From assembly GCA_024196135.1 (NCBI GenBank), contig JAMQCK010000228.1, positions 1-35,482 of the forward strand: DNA of 35,482 nucleotides, read 5' to 3'. How positions within the stretch are numbered: position 1 is the stretch's first letter; every line of letters begins with the position of its first letter. Shown here one piece after another: positions 1-9,388 of the stretch. The stretch comes from Pleurotus ostreatus/Saccharomyces cerevisiae fusant. Lineage: Eukaryota; Opisthokonta. The notes under the pieces were generated by a model, which worked only from the letters and a program-made list of their open reading frames with translations, did no database searches and was not told the origin of the DNA. The position numbers and the translations under genes are program-made.

Positions 1-1120
1 TTTGCGATCTGCGCCCACGCCATCCCAGCTATTGGTCCGCAGGTGATTATGAGAATGATAGACATGATCTGCGGTACGTTAGCGCCGCAGCTTCACTTTC
101 GAAGAATATTTTCCAACGCACGTAGAGCCCAAGACGAAGTGGGAGACACCATAGGAACGTCCGTGACGCGGGGGTACTCCCGTCCGAGGCAAACATATTC
201 AAGCGCTTCTCTCCGGGGGTATACATCCTTGCTGGTGGTACCGGGGCCTATCGAGAAGGATGCAAAGTCGTGAAGTCGTGACCGTCGTACAGCCTATGCA
301 GGATCATGAGCTATGTTCTTCTTGGTCCATTGCGATAACTGACCTTCCACCACCAGGCACTTCTGAATCTCTCAATCAAGGCGAGGGGCGGGAGAGGGGG
401 AGAGCAGGCGGATGGGTCGATATATAACGTCCGCGGCCCCCTGCTCGTGCCCGCTCATGCACCGACGATGAGAACGCCTAGCCAGAATCGGAGGCGAACG
501 TGGCCGACCTTCCGACGGTCAATTGCGCTCAAGATTCGCGGTTAACGAGACGCATCAGCGTGCAACGAGATCGATTAGGGAGACAGGTCCGCGCTCGCCA
601 AGTGTTCGCAAGTCTGAAAATGCCAAAATGAGGGCATGATATCTAGCACTGCTGGACATGCACAACGCCACAACCGCCGGCCGCAACGTTTCCCTGCCAC
701 GACCGCCCTCTCCTGTCAACTAGCTGTTCAATGTCAGTATCCATAAAACCGGACAAACGCCGTGAAAGCATTACACGCACCTCTCAGTATTCTCAGATCT
801 GAGAGGATAGCTTCGCCTTCCTAACTCAACTCTTCCCCTGCTGGCGGCCGTTGTCCACCCATATAGTCTAAGAACACGTACCTGCCACTCCAATCCTCCC
901 TCCCATCCAGCCCATCCACACTAGAAGAATGCATATCGTACATTGTGCGAAGGCTAGTTATCATCTAGCGGCACGACGCGTTACGCGCCGCCGCGCACTA
1001 CTGCTATTACCGTACCTACCAACAACTGAATCGTCCAGGTGCACGAGCCGCCCAGTATGCGATAAGCGCAACTGGGAGCTACGGTGGGGAGGTATACCTC
1101 TCCGTGGAGGAGTGAACCGT
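1..1120. other. Left-edge region without a recognised gene
   Basis: I see no convincing coding sequence here. Short open frames exist (for example 43-273 and 929-1210 on the plus strand) but their translations have no recognisable motif and no supporting splice structure. An AT-rich TATATAA stretch sits near 420-426, and a 12-bp perfect palindrome, CTCAGATCTGAG, lies near 792. The right part is the 3' flank of ACH1, whose minus-strand stop codon is at 1121-1123. Confidence 0.5.
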
Positions 1121-3100
1121 TTAGTCCCACTTGTCCACCTTCATCGTGCCCTTCTCCTGCAAGTTGATGTGCATCTTGAACGCGTTCTGTGGGTGGGAGG
1201 TAATGGTTAGTTTATCTATATCCTGGCGAAGGGGATGGAAAAATCACCTTGAGCATGTGCGGCTCGTGGCCCATGCCCTTCTTCAGGCAGTCGTAAAGCG
1301 CGCGCTCATAGTAGTCCATCAAGGAGTCCCTGTAGTCGGGGTGCGCGCACTTCTGGATGATGACCGGCGCACGCTCGCGCGGCGCCAACCCACGGAGGTC
1401 CGCAAGACCCTGCTCCGTCACCACCACATCCAGATCGTGCTCCGTCTGGTCAATATGCGACGCGAAGGGCACGATGCACGAGATACCCGTCGGGTCCGTC
1501 TTCGACGGGCGGCTCGAGGGCGTGTGCATGATCGACAGCTTCGCGTTGCGGAGGAAGTCCGCGGAGCCGCCGAGGCCGTTCAGCATGCGCGAGCCGAGCG
1601 CGCACGTCGAGTTCGCGTGCGCGTAGATGTCGACCTCGAGCGGGGTGTTCATCGCGATGACGCCGAGGCGGCGGATGACCTCGGGCGAGTTGGCGACCTG
1701 CTGCGAGCGGAGGAGCAGCTTGTCCTTGTACTCGGCCCAGTGCGAGTAGAAGTGCTTGAAGCCCTCGGGCGTGAAGCGGATGCTCGTCGCGGTGGCAAAG
1801 TCGAGCTTGCCGGAGTCGAAGAAGCGCAGGAAGGTGTCCTGCAGCACCTCCGTCCACACCTGCACCTTGTCGAACGGACCGTCGGCGAGGCCGCCGATAA
1901 TCGAGTTCGCCACGTTGCCGATGCCGGACTGCAAAGGAAGCAGCGAGCGCGGGAGACGGCCTGCCTCGACCTCGGCGGACAGGAACTCGATCAGGTGACC
2001 GGCGATCAGCTTCGACTCTTCAGTCTCGGGCGCGTTCTTGCCAGTGTTATCGGGGTGGTTGGACTCAATGATGGCGACAACGCGGTCGGGGTCGACGGGG
2101 ATGGCGGTGGTGCCGATGCGGTCTGACGTGTGGGTGACAAGCTAGGGGGCGCGTCAGTATGAACTCAAAAGATGGGCGCGTGAGATCGCGAAGCAGAACG
2201 CGCCACCGCCGATGATATCAGGTAGACGTACGTAGGGTTGGCGGTAGGGCGGGAGGTTGGACTGCGTGATGTCGTGCAGGCCAGTGAGGTCGGGAATGCT
2301 GGTGTTGACTTCGATAACGATCTTCTCCGCGCTCTGCAGGATTTCGGGCGTAGCGCCGACGGACGCGCCCGGCACGATCCAGCCCTCCTCCGTCACGGCG
2401 GTAGCCTCGACGATCGCCCAGTCAAGGGGTCGGCGCGGGTCACCGTGCGTCTTCTTCAGGCTGTAATAGCCGTATGTCAAGTCCTGCGGGAACACTACGT
2501 GCGGCGTTAGCGATAATGGCGCAGGCGGAGAGAAGGGAACATACTGGAAAGGTGCTTGTCGGCGAAGTTGATCCTGCCGGCGTTAATGCCCTTGGCGATG
2601 TCCTTGCCAACCTGGTGAGGGTAGCGGCGGGCAATCATGTCCATCCGTGCCCAGCGGTCCTCGACCTCAGGGCCTACAGACGCGCCGACGAAGAGGTTAA
2701 ACTTCTTCTTGGTCGCGGGGTCGGCCTGGAGGTTGTTCTGCTCAACATGGTCCGCGATGGCCTGGGCATCATCAGTACACGCGCTACGTCCCCAGCTATT
2801 CGTCACGCACCGTTGGGGTAGCCTTCGGGTAGCCCACTCCGGTGAACCCCGACCAGCCGATCTGTTTCGTTGTGCTCAGCATACGCGCCCCCTCGCGCGC
2901 TGCATATACTCACGTAGTCATCGTTCTGCGAGCCCGCCATTAGCCGTCGCGTACAAGGTGTCGATATCCATCGCGACGCGTACCTTAAAGTGCGGAGCGA
3001 GCGCCTCCGGGCTGGTGAGCTTGGAGAGGTACTGGGGGCGGCGGACGCGCTGCTTGAGCGCGGCGGAGGCGACGTTGCGCAGGATGGGGGTGGCACGCAT
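1121..3100 (-). CDS. ACH1: Acetyl-CoA hydrolase / acetate CoA-transferase
   Basis: Class I CoA-transferase family enzyme, 539 residues (yeast Ach1 is 526). Family knowledge: it moves CoA between acyl-CoA and acetate (succinyl-CoA:acetate transfer) in mitochondria and detoxifies acetate or propionyl-CoA. Seven exons on the minus strand: 3100-2984, 2935-2924, 2861-2811, 2761-2545, 2494-2232, 2141-1248, 1186-1121; all junctions keep phase. The start [20 protein letters not shown] is basic and Ala/Arg-rich, as expected of a mitochondrial targeting peptide. Recognisable segments are [13 protein letters not shown] (exon 3), [20 protein letters not shown] (exon 4), [20 protein letters not shown] (start of exon 6), [15 protein letters not shown], and the C-terminal [11 protein letters not shown]. 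Exon 2 is only 12 nt and encodes NDDY, completing the expected junction before IGWSG. Length and motifs look intact. The family call is firm; physiological substrates are inferred. Confidence 0.95.
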
Positions 3101-3933
3101 CGGGGGGGTGGGGTAGGAGGTACGAAGCGGCGGGCGTGATGGTGGTAGGCCTTAAGAGGTGCTCAGGAGGAGTACGGGGGCGCGCGCCGCCGGCATTGGC
3201 GCGGCATATTCATGAGCCCAGGCGCGCCGTCGGCTGCACGCGACGCGCCGAGCTCGCGTGATCCACAAATTCCCCAGCACAATCTAGACCTTGTCTCCTG
3301 CACCCACTCCCGGACGCCCAACGCACCCCCGGCCGTCCTCTGCAGCCTACAGAGCCATGGGAAGCGACACAGTGAGGCGGACTTTGTGCGAGGGCAGCAT
3401 TTCGCCGCTCGGCAGGCGCACTCAACGATAAGCCACACGGAGCTCCGTCTCCTTCGCCCGCTCGAAAGACATTCATGCACTCCGACCCAGTCCGTCTCAC
3501 GCCCTCGCGACGTGCGGAGCTTGTCGCGCAAAGTCCGTGTTCGGGAACAAAAGGCAGAATATACGGGCGCAACCCCGCACTCGTAAGCGCCCTCTCCAGG
3601 CGGGGCCCCGGACATGAGGATCGCGCACCGATTGGGGAACGCAGCGACGAGCGCCTTCGCAAGTGTTTACGCAAGCTGATGAACTTGCAGGCGGCTAGTA
3701 TTCAATCGCTGACCGAGGTTGCAGAAAGTACAACACGCGGGACTTCGCGAAGCAGAGAATATCGCACGGCCTCCCTCGGGAGAAGGGTTGCCCTGCGTAA
3801 TCGTTCTTTACTCTCGGTACACGACGCTACGGAGATACAAATACACTTGGATCTTCGACGAACGCTGGAGGACCACCGGAATCCTTTCGAACACTCGGAA
3901 ACTAAGGAACGCTGCAAGTCCTCGATGTCCCTC
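3101..3933. other. Intergenic region upstream of ACH1
   Basis: This 833-bp stretch separates the ACH1 start (minus strand) from the 3' end of the next minus-strand gene, so it should hold the ACH1 promoter and the neighbour's 3' UTR. Open frames of 120-156 codons overlap on both strands (for example 3475-3945 plus and 3210-3674 minus), as expected by chance in GC-rich DNA. None gives a recognisable protein or a coding-like third-position bias. I identified no specific promoter element. Confidence 0.45.
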
Positions 3934-4735
3934 TCACGCAAATGAGGCAGACACCGGCGACAGAGGCGGCGACGGCACAAGCGAACCGCGGCGCGCAATG
4001 CTACCGCGCGGAGAACGCAGCGACTGGGCGAGGAAGGATCCGCCCATGAAGTGCATCCCGTGGGCGTCAACAGTCGCACCGGGAACGAAGGCATTGACGC
4101 CCAGGATAGGTGCAGCGCCGAGCGCGGCAGCGACTCCCAGCCCGTGCGCGACAGCGACCCCCAGCCCGTGCGCGACCCCGAGCGCAGGCGGGGAAGCCGG
4201 CACAGGCATGCCGCGGTCAACATCTTGGTCGTCGGCGGTGGCCATAGTCAAGGCGGCTTCCTCCATGCTCATGGCGGCATCCTTCATGGTCAAGGCGGCA
4301 TCCTTCATGGTCAAGGCGGCATCCTTGACGCGGCGGGACATCCCCAGAGGGATGATATCGAGGGCGAATTCTTGGCCTTCGATGGTGTTACGGAGGTCCT
4401 CTGCGATGTGAGGTTAGTGATGATATTCGTGCACAAGGTTAGTGATGACGCTCATGCGCAAGGTCAGTGGTGGTGCTCAGGAGCAAGGTCAGCGATGGTA
4501 CTCAAGCGCAAGATTGGTGGCGAGGGTCGGGGGGCAAGGTCAGTGGTGGGACTCATGCGCAAGATTGGTCGCGAGGGTCGTGCGCAAGATTGGTGGCAAA
4601 GACCAGGCGCAAGTTCATTGGCGTGCACTTACCCTCGTTCACGATGAGAGGTGCGAAGAGGAGGCTGCTCTGCATTTCCTGTGCTTCCTCGAAGGCGAGG
4701 AGGCGGAGATCGGTGGGTATGGTAGAGGGAACCAT
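3934..4735 (-). CDS. Unrecognised 189-aa protein with heptad repeat
   Basis: I do not recognise this protein. Two exons, 4735-4633 and 4400-3934, flank a 232-nt intron (GTAAGT ... CGCAG) and join in phase (G + AG = Glu). The ATG has a strong context (CCACC ATG G). The N-terminal half is acidic and helical in character (MVPSTIPTDLRLLAFEEAQE). Residues after LDIIPLGMSRRVK carry four consecutive seven-residue repeats (DAALTMK, DAALTMK, DAAMSME, EAALTMA) encoded by a 21-bp tandem array. Then follows a low-complexity Gly/Ala/Val/His segment with GVAHGLG repeated, and a Ser/Pro-rich C-terminus ending LVPSPPLSPVSASFA. No membrane segment or catalytic motif is visible. The start context, in-frame splice and in-frame repeat favour a real gene. 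It could be lineage-specific and fast-evolving. The intron is unusually long for this window and is filled with a minisatellite. Confidence 0.6.
4243..4326 (-). repeat. 21-bp tandem repeat, four copies, coding
   Basis: Four tandem 21-bp units at 4243-4263, 4264-4284, 4285-4305 and 4306-4326. The last two are identical and the first two diverge by a few bases. The unit is a multiple of three and encodes the heptad repeat of the 3934-4735 gene, so copy-number change would keep the reading frame. Confidence 0.9.
4430..4615. repeat. About 25-bp degenerate minisatellite inside an intron
   Basis: About seven degenerate copies of a roughly 25-bp unit (consensus close to GCGCAAGGTCAGTGGTG plus eight variable bases) occupy most of the single intron (4401-4632) of the 3934-4735 gene. 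Flanking splice sites lie outside the array. Confidence 0.75.
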
Positions 4736-5928
4736 GGTGGGGGGTGGTGGGGGGTGGGTTTCGCGAGAGGAGGGGTTGGCTTTGGCAAAAGAGGATGGCT
4801 TTGAACCCTCCGAGTTGCTGCGGGCGCTCTACCGGAGAGTTGACCTTGGGTCGGAAAAGTGGCGCGGGCTTGTAAACCTTTAAAGCTAAGGCTTTGGGAA
4901 TGAAGGCGCGGGGCGCTGCAAGCGCTGAGGCTCTTGGTAGGCAATGCTGAAGGCCGCAGATAGACGCGGCTAGATGAAGACGGCTTCAACGTGACGAACA
5001 GATGATGGCGGGGATGGAAGGAATAGCACCTGCTATGAGCGCCCACTCTCGCAGGTCTTATATACCCACGCACCTCAACGCCACCTGGTCCTGCCGACAA
5101 CAGCGATATACAACTGCACGGACCTGCCTGCTATACAGTATACGCAGGAAGACTTGTCTGCAACACAGTATACACGGGCGCGCAGAATTTGGTCTGCCCT
5201 CATTCAATGCCATTGTGCGCCCCCAGTGCTCTTCGCAGTGATACGCCACAAAACCCAGGTTCTCGCTGGTTATTGTTACCCCTTATGGTAGTCTTTGTTC
5301 GGTAGTGGCTCACTGACAGTCGTCTGGGGTCTCGAATAATCTCTGTATACCCTAACGTACTACACCCGCGCAAAGAATGTCTGAAGTACTGCACACATTC
5401 GATGAATATCTCTTGATTATACGTCTACACCATTCTGTCTTCGAGTCCGAGTCAGGGCTACAACTTCTACAACCACATACACAGCTACAATAAGGGAGAG
5501 CATGGAGTGGTGATACATACGGGGGATCAATCATACAGGCAGTTATTCATGACTGCAGATATTACATTGAGCGGGAGGCTCGAGAAGGGCGTCGCGCAAT
5601 ACATATTCCTGGCGCCCAAAAAGCACAAGAATGATGTCGAAAGTCCGACGGGGGTTATAAACGACATCCAGTGTCGCGAAATAAAAGTGGAGTCCAAGGC
5701 GCGCCACGAAAAGTAAGGCGCGCTGCAAAAGGTGTCCTATGGATGCTTGGAAACATCGAACCAAAAGTCGGATAGGTGTTCTATCGAACTCGAACCAATT
5801 CCGATGGCGAGCCGACTATTCCGATGGCGAGCCAACTAATTCCGATGTCGAGCTAAACACGAAGAGACAGCCCGGGAAGAAGTGGTAGGCCATCAATAGG
5901 TGGTACGCCATCAGTAGGTGGTACGCCA
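4736..5928. other. Intergenic region with tandem repeats
   Basis: About 1.2 kb between the start of the 3934-4735 gene and the stop of the next minus-strand gene. It should include the upstream gene's promoter and the downstream gene's 3' UTR. I see no supported coding sequence; the open frames near 4639-5100 (minus) and 5507-5716 (plus) have no motif or splice support. Two short tandem arrays sit at the right end (5798-5856 and 5882-5935). Two imperfect copies of an ACAGTATAC element occur near 5135 and 5165. Confidence 0.5.
5798..5856. repeat. 20-bp tandem repeat, about three copies
   Basis: Units ATTCCGATGGCGAGCCGACT at 5798-5817 and a near copy at 5818-5837 are followed, after one extra base, by a partial third copy with two substitutions. 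The array lies just 3' of the 5929-6775 gene. Confidence 0.85.
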
Positions 5929-5935
5929 TCAATCC
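5882..5935. repeat. 18-bp tandem repeat, three copies, over a stop codon
   Basis: Three 18-bp units (GTGGTACGCCATCARTAG type) start at 5882, 5900 and 5918. The third copy overlaps the predicted TGA stop codon (5929-5931) of the minus-strand gene at 5929-6775, so the last codons of that gene are part of the array. Confidence 0.85.
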
Positions 5936-6775
5936 CTCATCGGGGGCAGGTCTACGGGGCGAAGGCGCGGCGCGCCCGGCGGCGCGGACGCCGACCTCTT
6001 CGCCCTGGGAGGCGGAACGCGGGCAGTCCCCGCGTGCGACTCGGAGCGGCGGCGGTCCTTGGGGCGGCCTTGAGGAGGTTCGAAGCGGTCGTCGATGGCT
6101 GGAAGGGGGGTTAGCGATCTCGTTGTATACACCGCACACAAGCAGGAGAGCCGGCGTTCTTCCAGGTTCGAACCGCACAGTCCAACGTCGAACCGCACAG
6201 TCCATAACTTCGAACCGCGCAGTCCATAACTTCGAACCGCACAGTCCATAACTTCGGAACCTAGCAAACTCACCTTCCAGCAGCAGGAAGCCATCCTCGC
6301 CATAAAGTAGCCCGCCGCCGACGGCCGCGCCGCCTTGGTCGAGAACGTAGCGCCCGGTGTTCACGGCCATGCCCATGGCGCCGAAGAGAAGGGTGTGCTC
6401 GGGGCGGGGGAGGGGGGACTTGGGGAAGCGGAGGTGGGAGGTGAGCTTGGGCTTGTGGATGTTGGAAGGTATAATGGCGGACGCGGTGGCACGAGAGGTC
6501 TTGAGCTGGACGGGGACGCGTTGCGAGCGGTAGTTGCCGTAGGAGGGAGCCTTGTAGTGAGAGTGAGGGGTCGGTGGCGCGGGCGACGCATAGGGGTGTG
6601 CGAAGGGCGCGTTGACATCGCAAGGTCCGTGGCACGCAGAAAGGGCGTTGTGAGTGGGACGAGCGGTCCCACTGCGGAGCGATCGATCTTCCTGCCTATG
6701 CGTGCTGGGAGTGGCTAAGGGATGGCCTGCGTGTGCCCGCCCAGGCAGGTCCATGCGATCGCGACGGGGATACAT
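5929..6775 (-). CDS. Unrecognised 223-aa protein
   Basis: I do not recognise this protein. Two exons, 6775-6274 and 6098-5929, are separated by a 175-nt intron (GTGAGT ... TTCCAG) and join in phase (G + CC = Ala). Codon third positions are strongly C/G in exon 1 from about 6640 onward, as in the known genes nearby. The start at 6775 is the most upstream in-frame ATG and is uncertain; an upstream exon cannot be excluded. Visible features: a Pro/Ser-rich N-terminus (HPYASPAPPTPHSHYKAPSY), a basic middle (LRFPKSPLPRPEH), a moderately hydrophobic Gly/Ala segment (HTLLFGAMGMAVNTG) followed by GGAAVGGGLLYGEDGFLLLE, and a basic, disordered-looking C-terminus ending RLRPVDLPPMRD. One hydrophobic stretch could be a single membrane helix, but this is weak. 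Confidence 0.5.
6168..6258. repeat. 22-bp tandem repeat in an intron, about four copies
   Basis: Successive copies of a 22-bp unit, TCGAACCGCACAGTCCATAA plus CT, fill half of the intron 6099-6273 of the 5929-6775 gene. Copies differ by one or two bases (CGCACAG versus CGCGCAG). Confidence 0.9.
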
Positions 6776-7364
6776 GATGAACAGAAGTGATCACCACTCG
6801 AAGGAGAGGGGCAGGGGTGAGGGGCGATGGCAAGCTCAACGTCCTGGCGCGTTTCCAAAGGCTGTTGGGATGAGCGCAAGGTGCGAGGGCGAGGACATCG
6901 GCAGCTCCGCAGAGGCTTATATGGCGCCTGAGAAGCCGGCAGAGTCACATCAGTCGGCAAGGGCGTCGCAATACAAGCGGCATGAGGGACGGCACCGAAG
7001 TCACAGCAAAACAACAGCAGAAGCGCCTAGCCAGGTCGAACGCGGGAGAAGACCAAGAGAAAGCAAGGAGTGCGCGAGGCTGCGGCCAATCGTGGGACGA
7101 TGAACTTGCTCAGGTTGACTGACGGTGCGTCGTGTTGTCTGAGGGACTGTAAAGAGATGAAAGAGCTGTGATGCATGACTGAGGTAGGACGGGAGGGCTG
7201 CGAGGCGAGGTAAAGGGCATGACATTGAGAGCGCTCAAGGCAAACCCAACGCCGGGGAGTTCAACTGCTCACGTGGCCGGCGATCACCCACGTGCCCGGC
7301 CCGTCCGCCGCCGCTGCCCACTTTCTTCCTCCACCCAAGCCCAAGCCCCCCGTCGCCGCGCGCC
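6776..7364. other. Divergent intergenic region
   Basis: This 589-bp stretch lies between the start of the minus-strand gene at 5929-6775 and the plus-strand gene starting at 7365, so it should contain both promoters. A 74-codon minus-strand frame (7225-7001) starts with ATG but ends without a credible splice donor or motif. It could be 5' leader or a missed first exon. I found no clear TATA box. Confidence 0.45.
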
Positions 7365-8075
7365 ATGACAGCCCCCACGCGCTCGACGCAGGCCATCCTG
7401 CGGCGCATCACCGACACCAGGCATGCGAACCTCTACACCCGCGAGGGCGTCCGCGTCATGCGCACCGTCGTCGACCAGCACCGCGCCGAGATGGCCTCCT
7501 CCGGCCTTTCGACGCACCAGCTCTTCCGCCTTGCGCAGGGCGTAAAGCCCTCGGCGGACTTCAAGCCGGACCCGGTGGTGGGCGAGGGCCCTCACCCGCC
7601 GCATCCGGAGCACCCGATCAAGAGTGTTAGGTGCGTTGTGGTGTTCTACTGGAAGGAGTACCGCTAACACCCTCCTAGCCAAGCGAAGCGCATTCTTGAG
7701 CACCTCAGCGGGCAGCGCATCATTGCCATGAGCAAGTTCAAGCGCGTCACCGAGACCCCCGTCGCCAGCTCGTCCTCCAAGCACGCTTCCGCGTCCGACG
7801 CGGAGGCACCCGCTGCGAACACCCACACCGTATACGCCTGGCGCTGGTTGCAGGAGCTGCCGCGGGATCCCCCACCCGCAACGGCACCGAAGCGGGAGCC
7901 GTACGGGTGGCAGGTGGGCGTTGGCGAGGACCGCTCGCACCTGAACAAGCGGCGGCAGCGCGCGCGGGGGCCGAAGATTCGGGCAGCGGTGATGCAGTGG
8001 AAGACGGAGGTGAAGCCGCAGTGGTTGCAGGAGGCGCGGGAGAAGGCAGAGCGGAGGACACAGGCGACGGCATGA
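7365..8075 (+). CDS. Unrecognised 220-aa basic protein
   Basis: I do not recognise the family. Exons 7365-7630 and 7679-8075 flank a 48-nt intron (AG|GTGCGT ... CTCCTAG) and join in phase (AG + C = Ser). The protein starts MTAPTRSTQAILRRITDTRH, continues with a PEHPIKS segment just before the junction, then SQAKRILEHLSGQRIIAMSK, a Ser/Ala-rich linker, and HTVYAWRWLQELPRDPPP. It ends in a strongly basic, helical tail (NKRRQRARGPKIRAAVMQWK and onward) rich in Lys, Arg and Glu. No signal peptide or membrane span is seen. The basic composition and N-terminus would suit a mitochondrial or RNA-binding protein, but that is only a guess. It is convergent with the rhodanese gene, with 159 bp between the stop codons. 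Codon use matches the neighbours. Confidence 0.75.
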
Positions 8076-8234
8076 GTATTCCTCTTCTACTCATCCCGCA
8101 ACACGACTCTCACTTCAGATTGCTCGCTTGATTGAAGTGCTTTTCGTGCGCTATCCTTCCTCCTTGGTAAAGTACAATTCGATTCTGCGTCTTGCCCTCT
8201 CCACTCCCTGTCCGTCTCCATCCTCCCCATTTCT

Positions 8235-8999
8235 CTACTCCTCCAACACCTTCAACTTCACACTCAACGCCTCATTCTCCCCATACTTTTCCTTCCACGC
8301 CTTGATCCCGCCCTCGAGGTAGTACACCCCGTCGGTCGGGAGTCCGCGCTTCTCCAGCGCGTCGGCGTACCAGCCGGCTGCGCGGTAGGCGCGCCCGCCG
8401 GGGAGGCAGGCCTGGCAGTGGAAGACGACCTGGGTGGGTTGGGAAAGGCAGTTTAGTGAGTGAGATGAGATAGGAAGTTTAGTAAGTGGGTTGGGAAAGG
8501 CAGTTTAGTGAGCGAGATGAGATAGGCAGTTCTGTGAGTGAGTTGAGATAGGCAGTTCTGTGAGGAAGACGAAGAAATGTGGGTGAGGGATGGCGCGGAG
8601 CCTTACCTTCTTGACGTTCTTGAGCAGTTCGACGGCGGTGTCGACGGTCTCGTAGAAGGAGTGCGCGGGGAGGTTGATAGCGCCCTTGATGGCTACGCCC
8701 TGGTGAGGTTAGAGTGAGCGTTAGGGTTCGAAGAATGTAACCCTCTATTGCCGCCTGCGAGAAGAGCTTTCATGTAGACTCAAGCTGGGTGGACGTTGCT
8801 CGACCACATACGCTGCGTTCCGTGCAGCAGACGACTTCAGCGACCCACCCACCTCAAAATCAGTTCGCCTCACATCCACAACCAGCACATCCTTCGCAAC
8901 CTGAGTGGCGGGATCGCGGAGCAGAGCTGCCAGGTCGTCGGGCGAGATGCCCTGAAGCTCGGTGTGCTTGGGGTCGGGGAAGGCGGAGTACCAGGGCAT
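8235..8999 (-). CDS. Rhodanese-domain protein, CDC25/arsenate-reductase-like
   Basis: Small single-domain rhodanese protein, 144 residues, close in length to yeast Ych1 (148). Family knowledge: the Ych1/Ibp1/Acr2 group are CDC25-like phosphatases or arsenate reductases with one catalytic Cys in a phosphate-binding loop. Three exons on the minus strand, 8999-8853, 8699-8607 and 8429-8235, all joined in phase 0. Motifs: ISPDDLAALL near residue 18, VLVVDVRRTDFE (about 38-49) ending strand and substrate region, AIKGAINLPAHSF, then VVFHCQACLPGGRAYRAAGW as the active-site region. Here Cys and the next Arg are seven residues apart (C-x7-R) rather than the usual five; a second Cys sits inside the loop. 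Whether it is an active phosphatase, reductase or sulfurtransferase cannot be decided from sequence. Intron 2 (8430-8606) is filled with a minisatellite. Confidence 0.88.
8447..8565. repeat. 26-bp tandem repeat in an intron, about 4.6 copies
   Basis: Units of 26 bp start at 8447, 8473, 8499, 8525 and 8551 (last one partial), each beginning GGMAGTTTAGT or GGCAGTTCTGT. The array occupies most of intron 2 (8430-8606) of the rhodanese gene. Confidence 0.9.
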
Positions 9000-9388
9000 T
9001 GTGGTGTGAGTGAGTGGTAGGCGAGATGAATTTGGGGCGGGTGAGTGAGTGAGGGCGGATGGTGTAGGATGGCAGAAGCAGGATGGTAGAAGCAGGAAGG
9101 TGAAAGCGGGAGGTGAGAGATAACTGGTTCAGTGCGGCAAGGTGCAAGTCAGGGGACGACAATGGAATCGATGACAAGGAGCTGGTGGCGAATCCTTGCG
9201 CAATCGCCAGCTCACTATGCGGCAGCCCACGGTCCTGTGACGCATTCCGAATACGCGGAGGACCTCGCTTTGGGAGAGGCATACAAGGGGCCTTGGAAGA
9301 GGCAAACAAGGGGCGAGATCACAGCAGTCGGGAAAGCAGTGGGAAGTGCGTGTATAGATCGCATGCTCTATGGGAGTGAATACATGCA
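9000..9388. other. Short intergenic region
   Basis: This 389-bp stretch lies between the rhodanese start and the MRPL16 stop, both on the minus strand. It should hold the rhodanese promoter and the MRPL16 3' UTR. The first 110 bp next to the rhodanese start are rich in short GTGAGTGAGTG and AGCAGGATGG-type repeats. I see no gene. Confidence 0.5.

Noticed and set aside
1131..2126. 331-codon plus-strand open frame opposite ACH1
   Set aside because: It is the antisense shadow of the GC-rich ACH1 exon 2141-1248. The translation is Arg/Val/Leu-rich without motifs, while the minus strand gives a clear enzyme.
3163..3945. Several overlapping frames of 124-156 codons upstream of ACH1
   Set aside because: They overlap on both strands, have no motifs and no splice support. 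Long chance frames are expected at this GC content.
6168..6258. GGTTCGAA boxes on the minus strand, like a tRNA B box
   Set aside because: They recur with the 22-bp repeat inside an intron and no cloverleaf, acceptor stem or A box surrounds them.
7001..7225. 74-codon minus-strand frame upstream of the 5929-6775 gene as a first exon
   Set aside because: I found no donor-acceptor pair that joins it in phase to the downstream coding frame with confidence.
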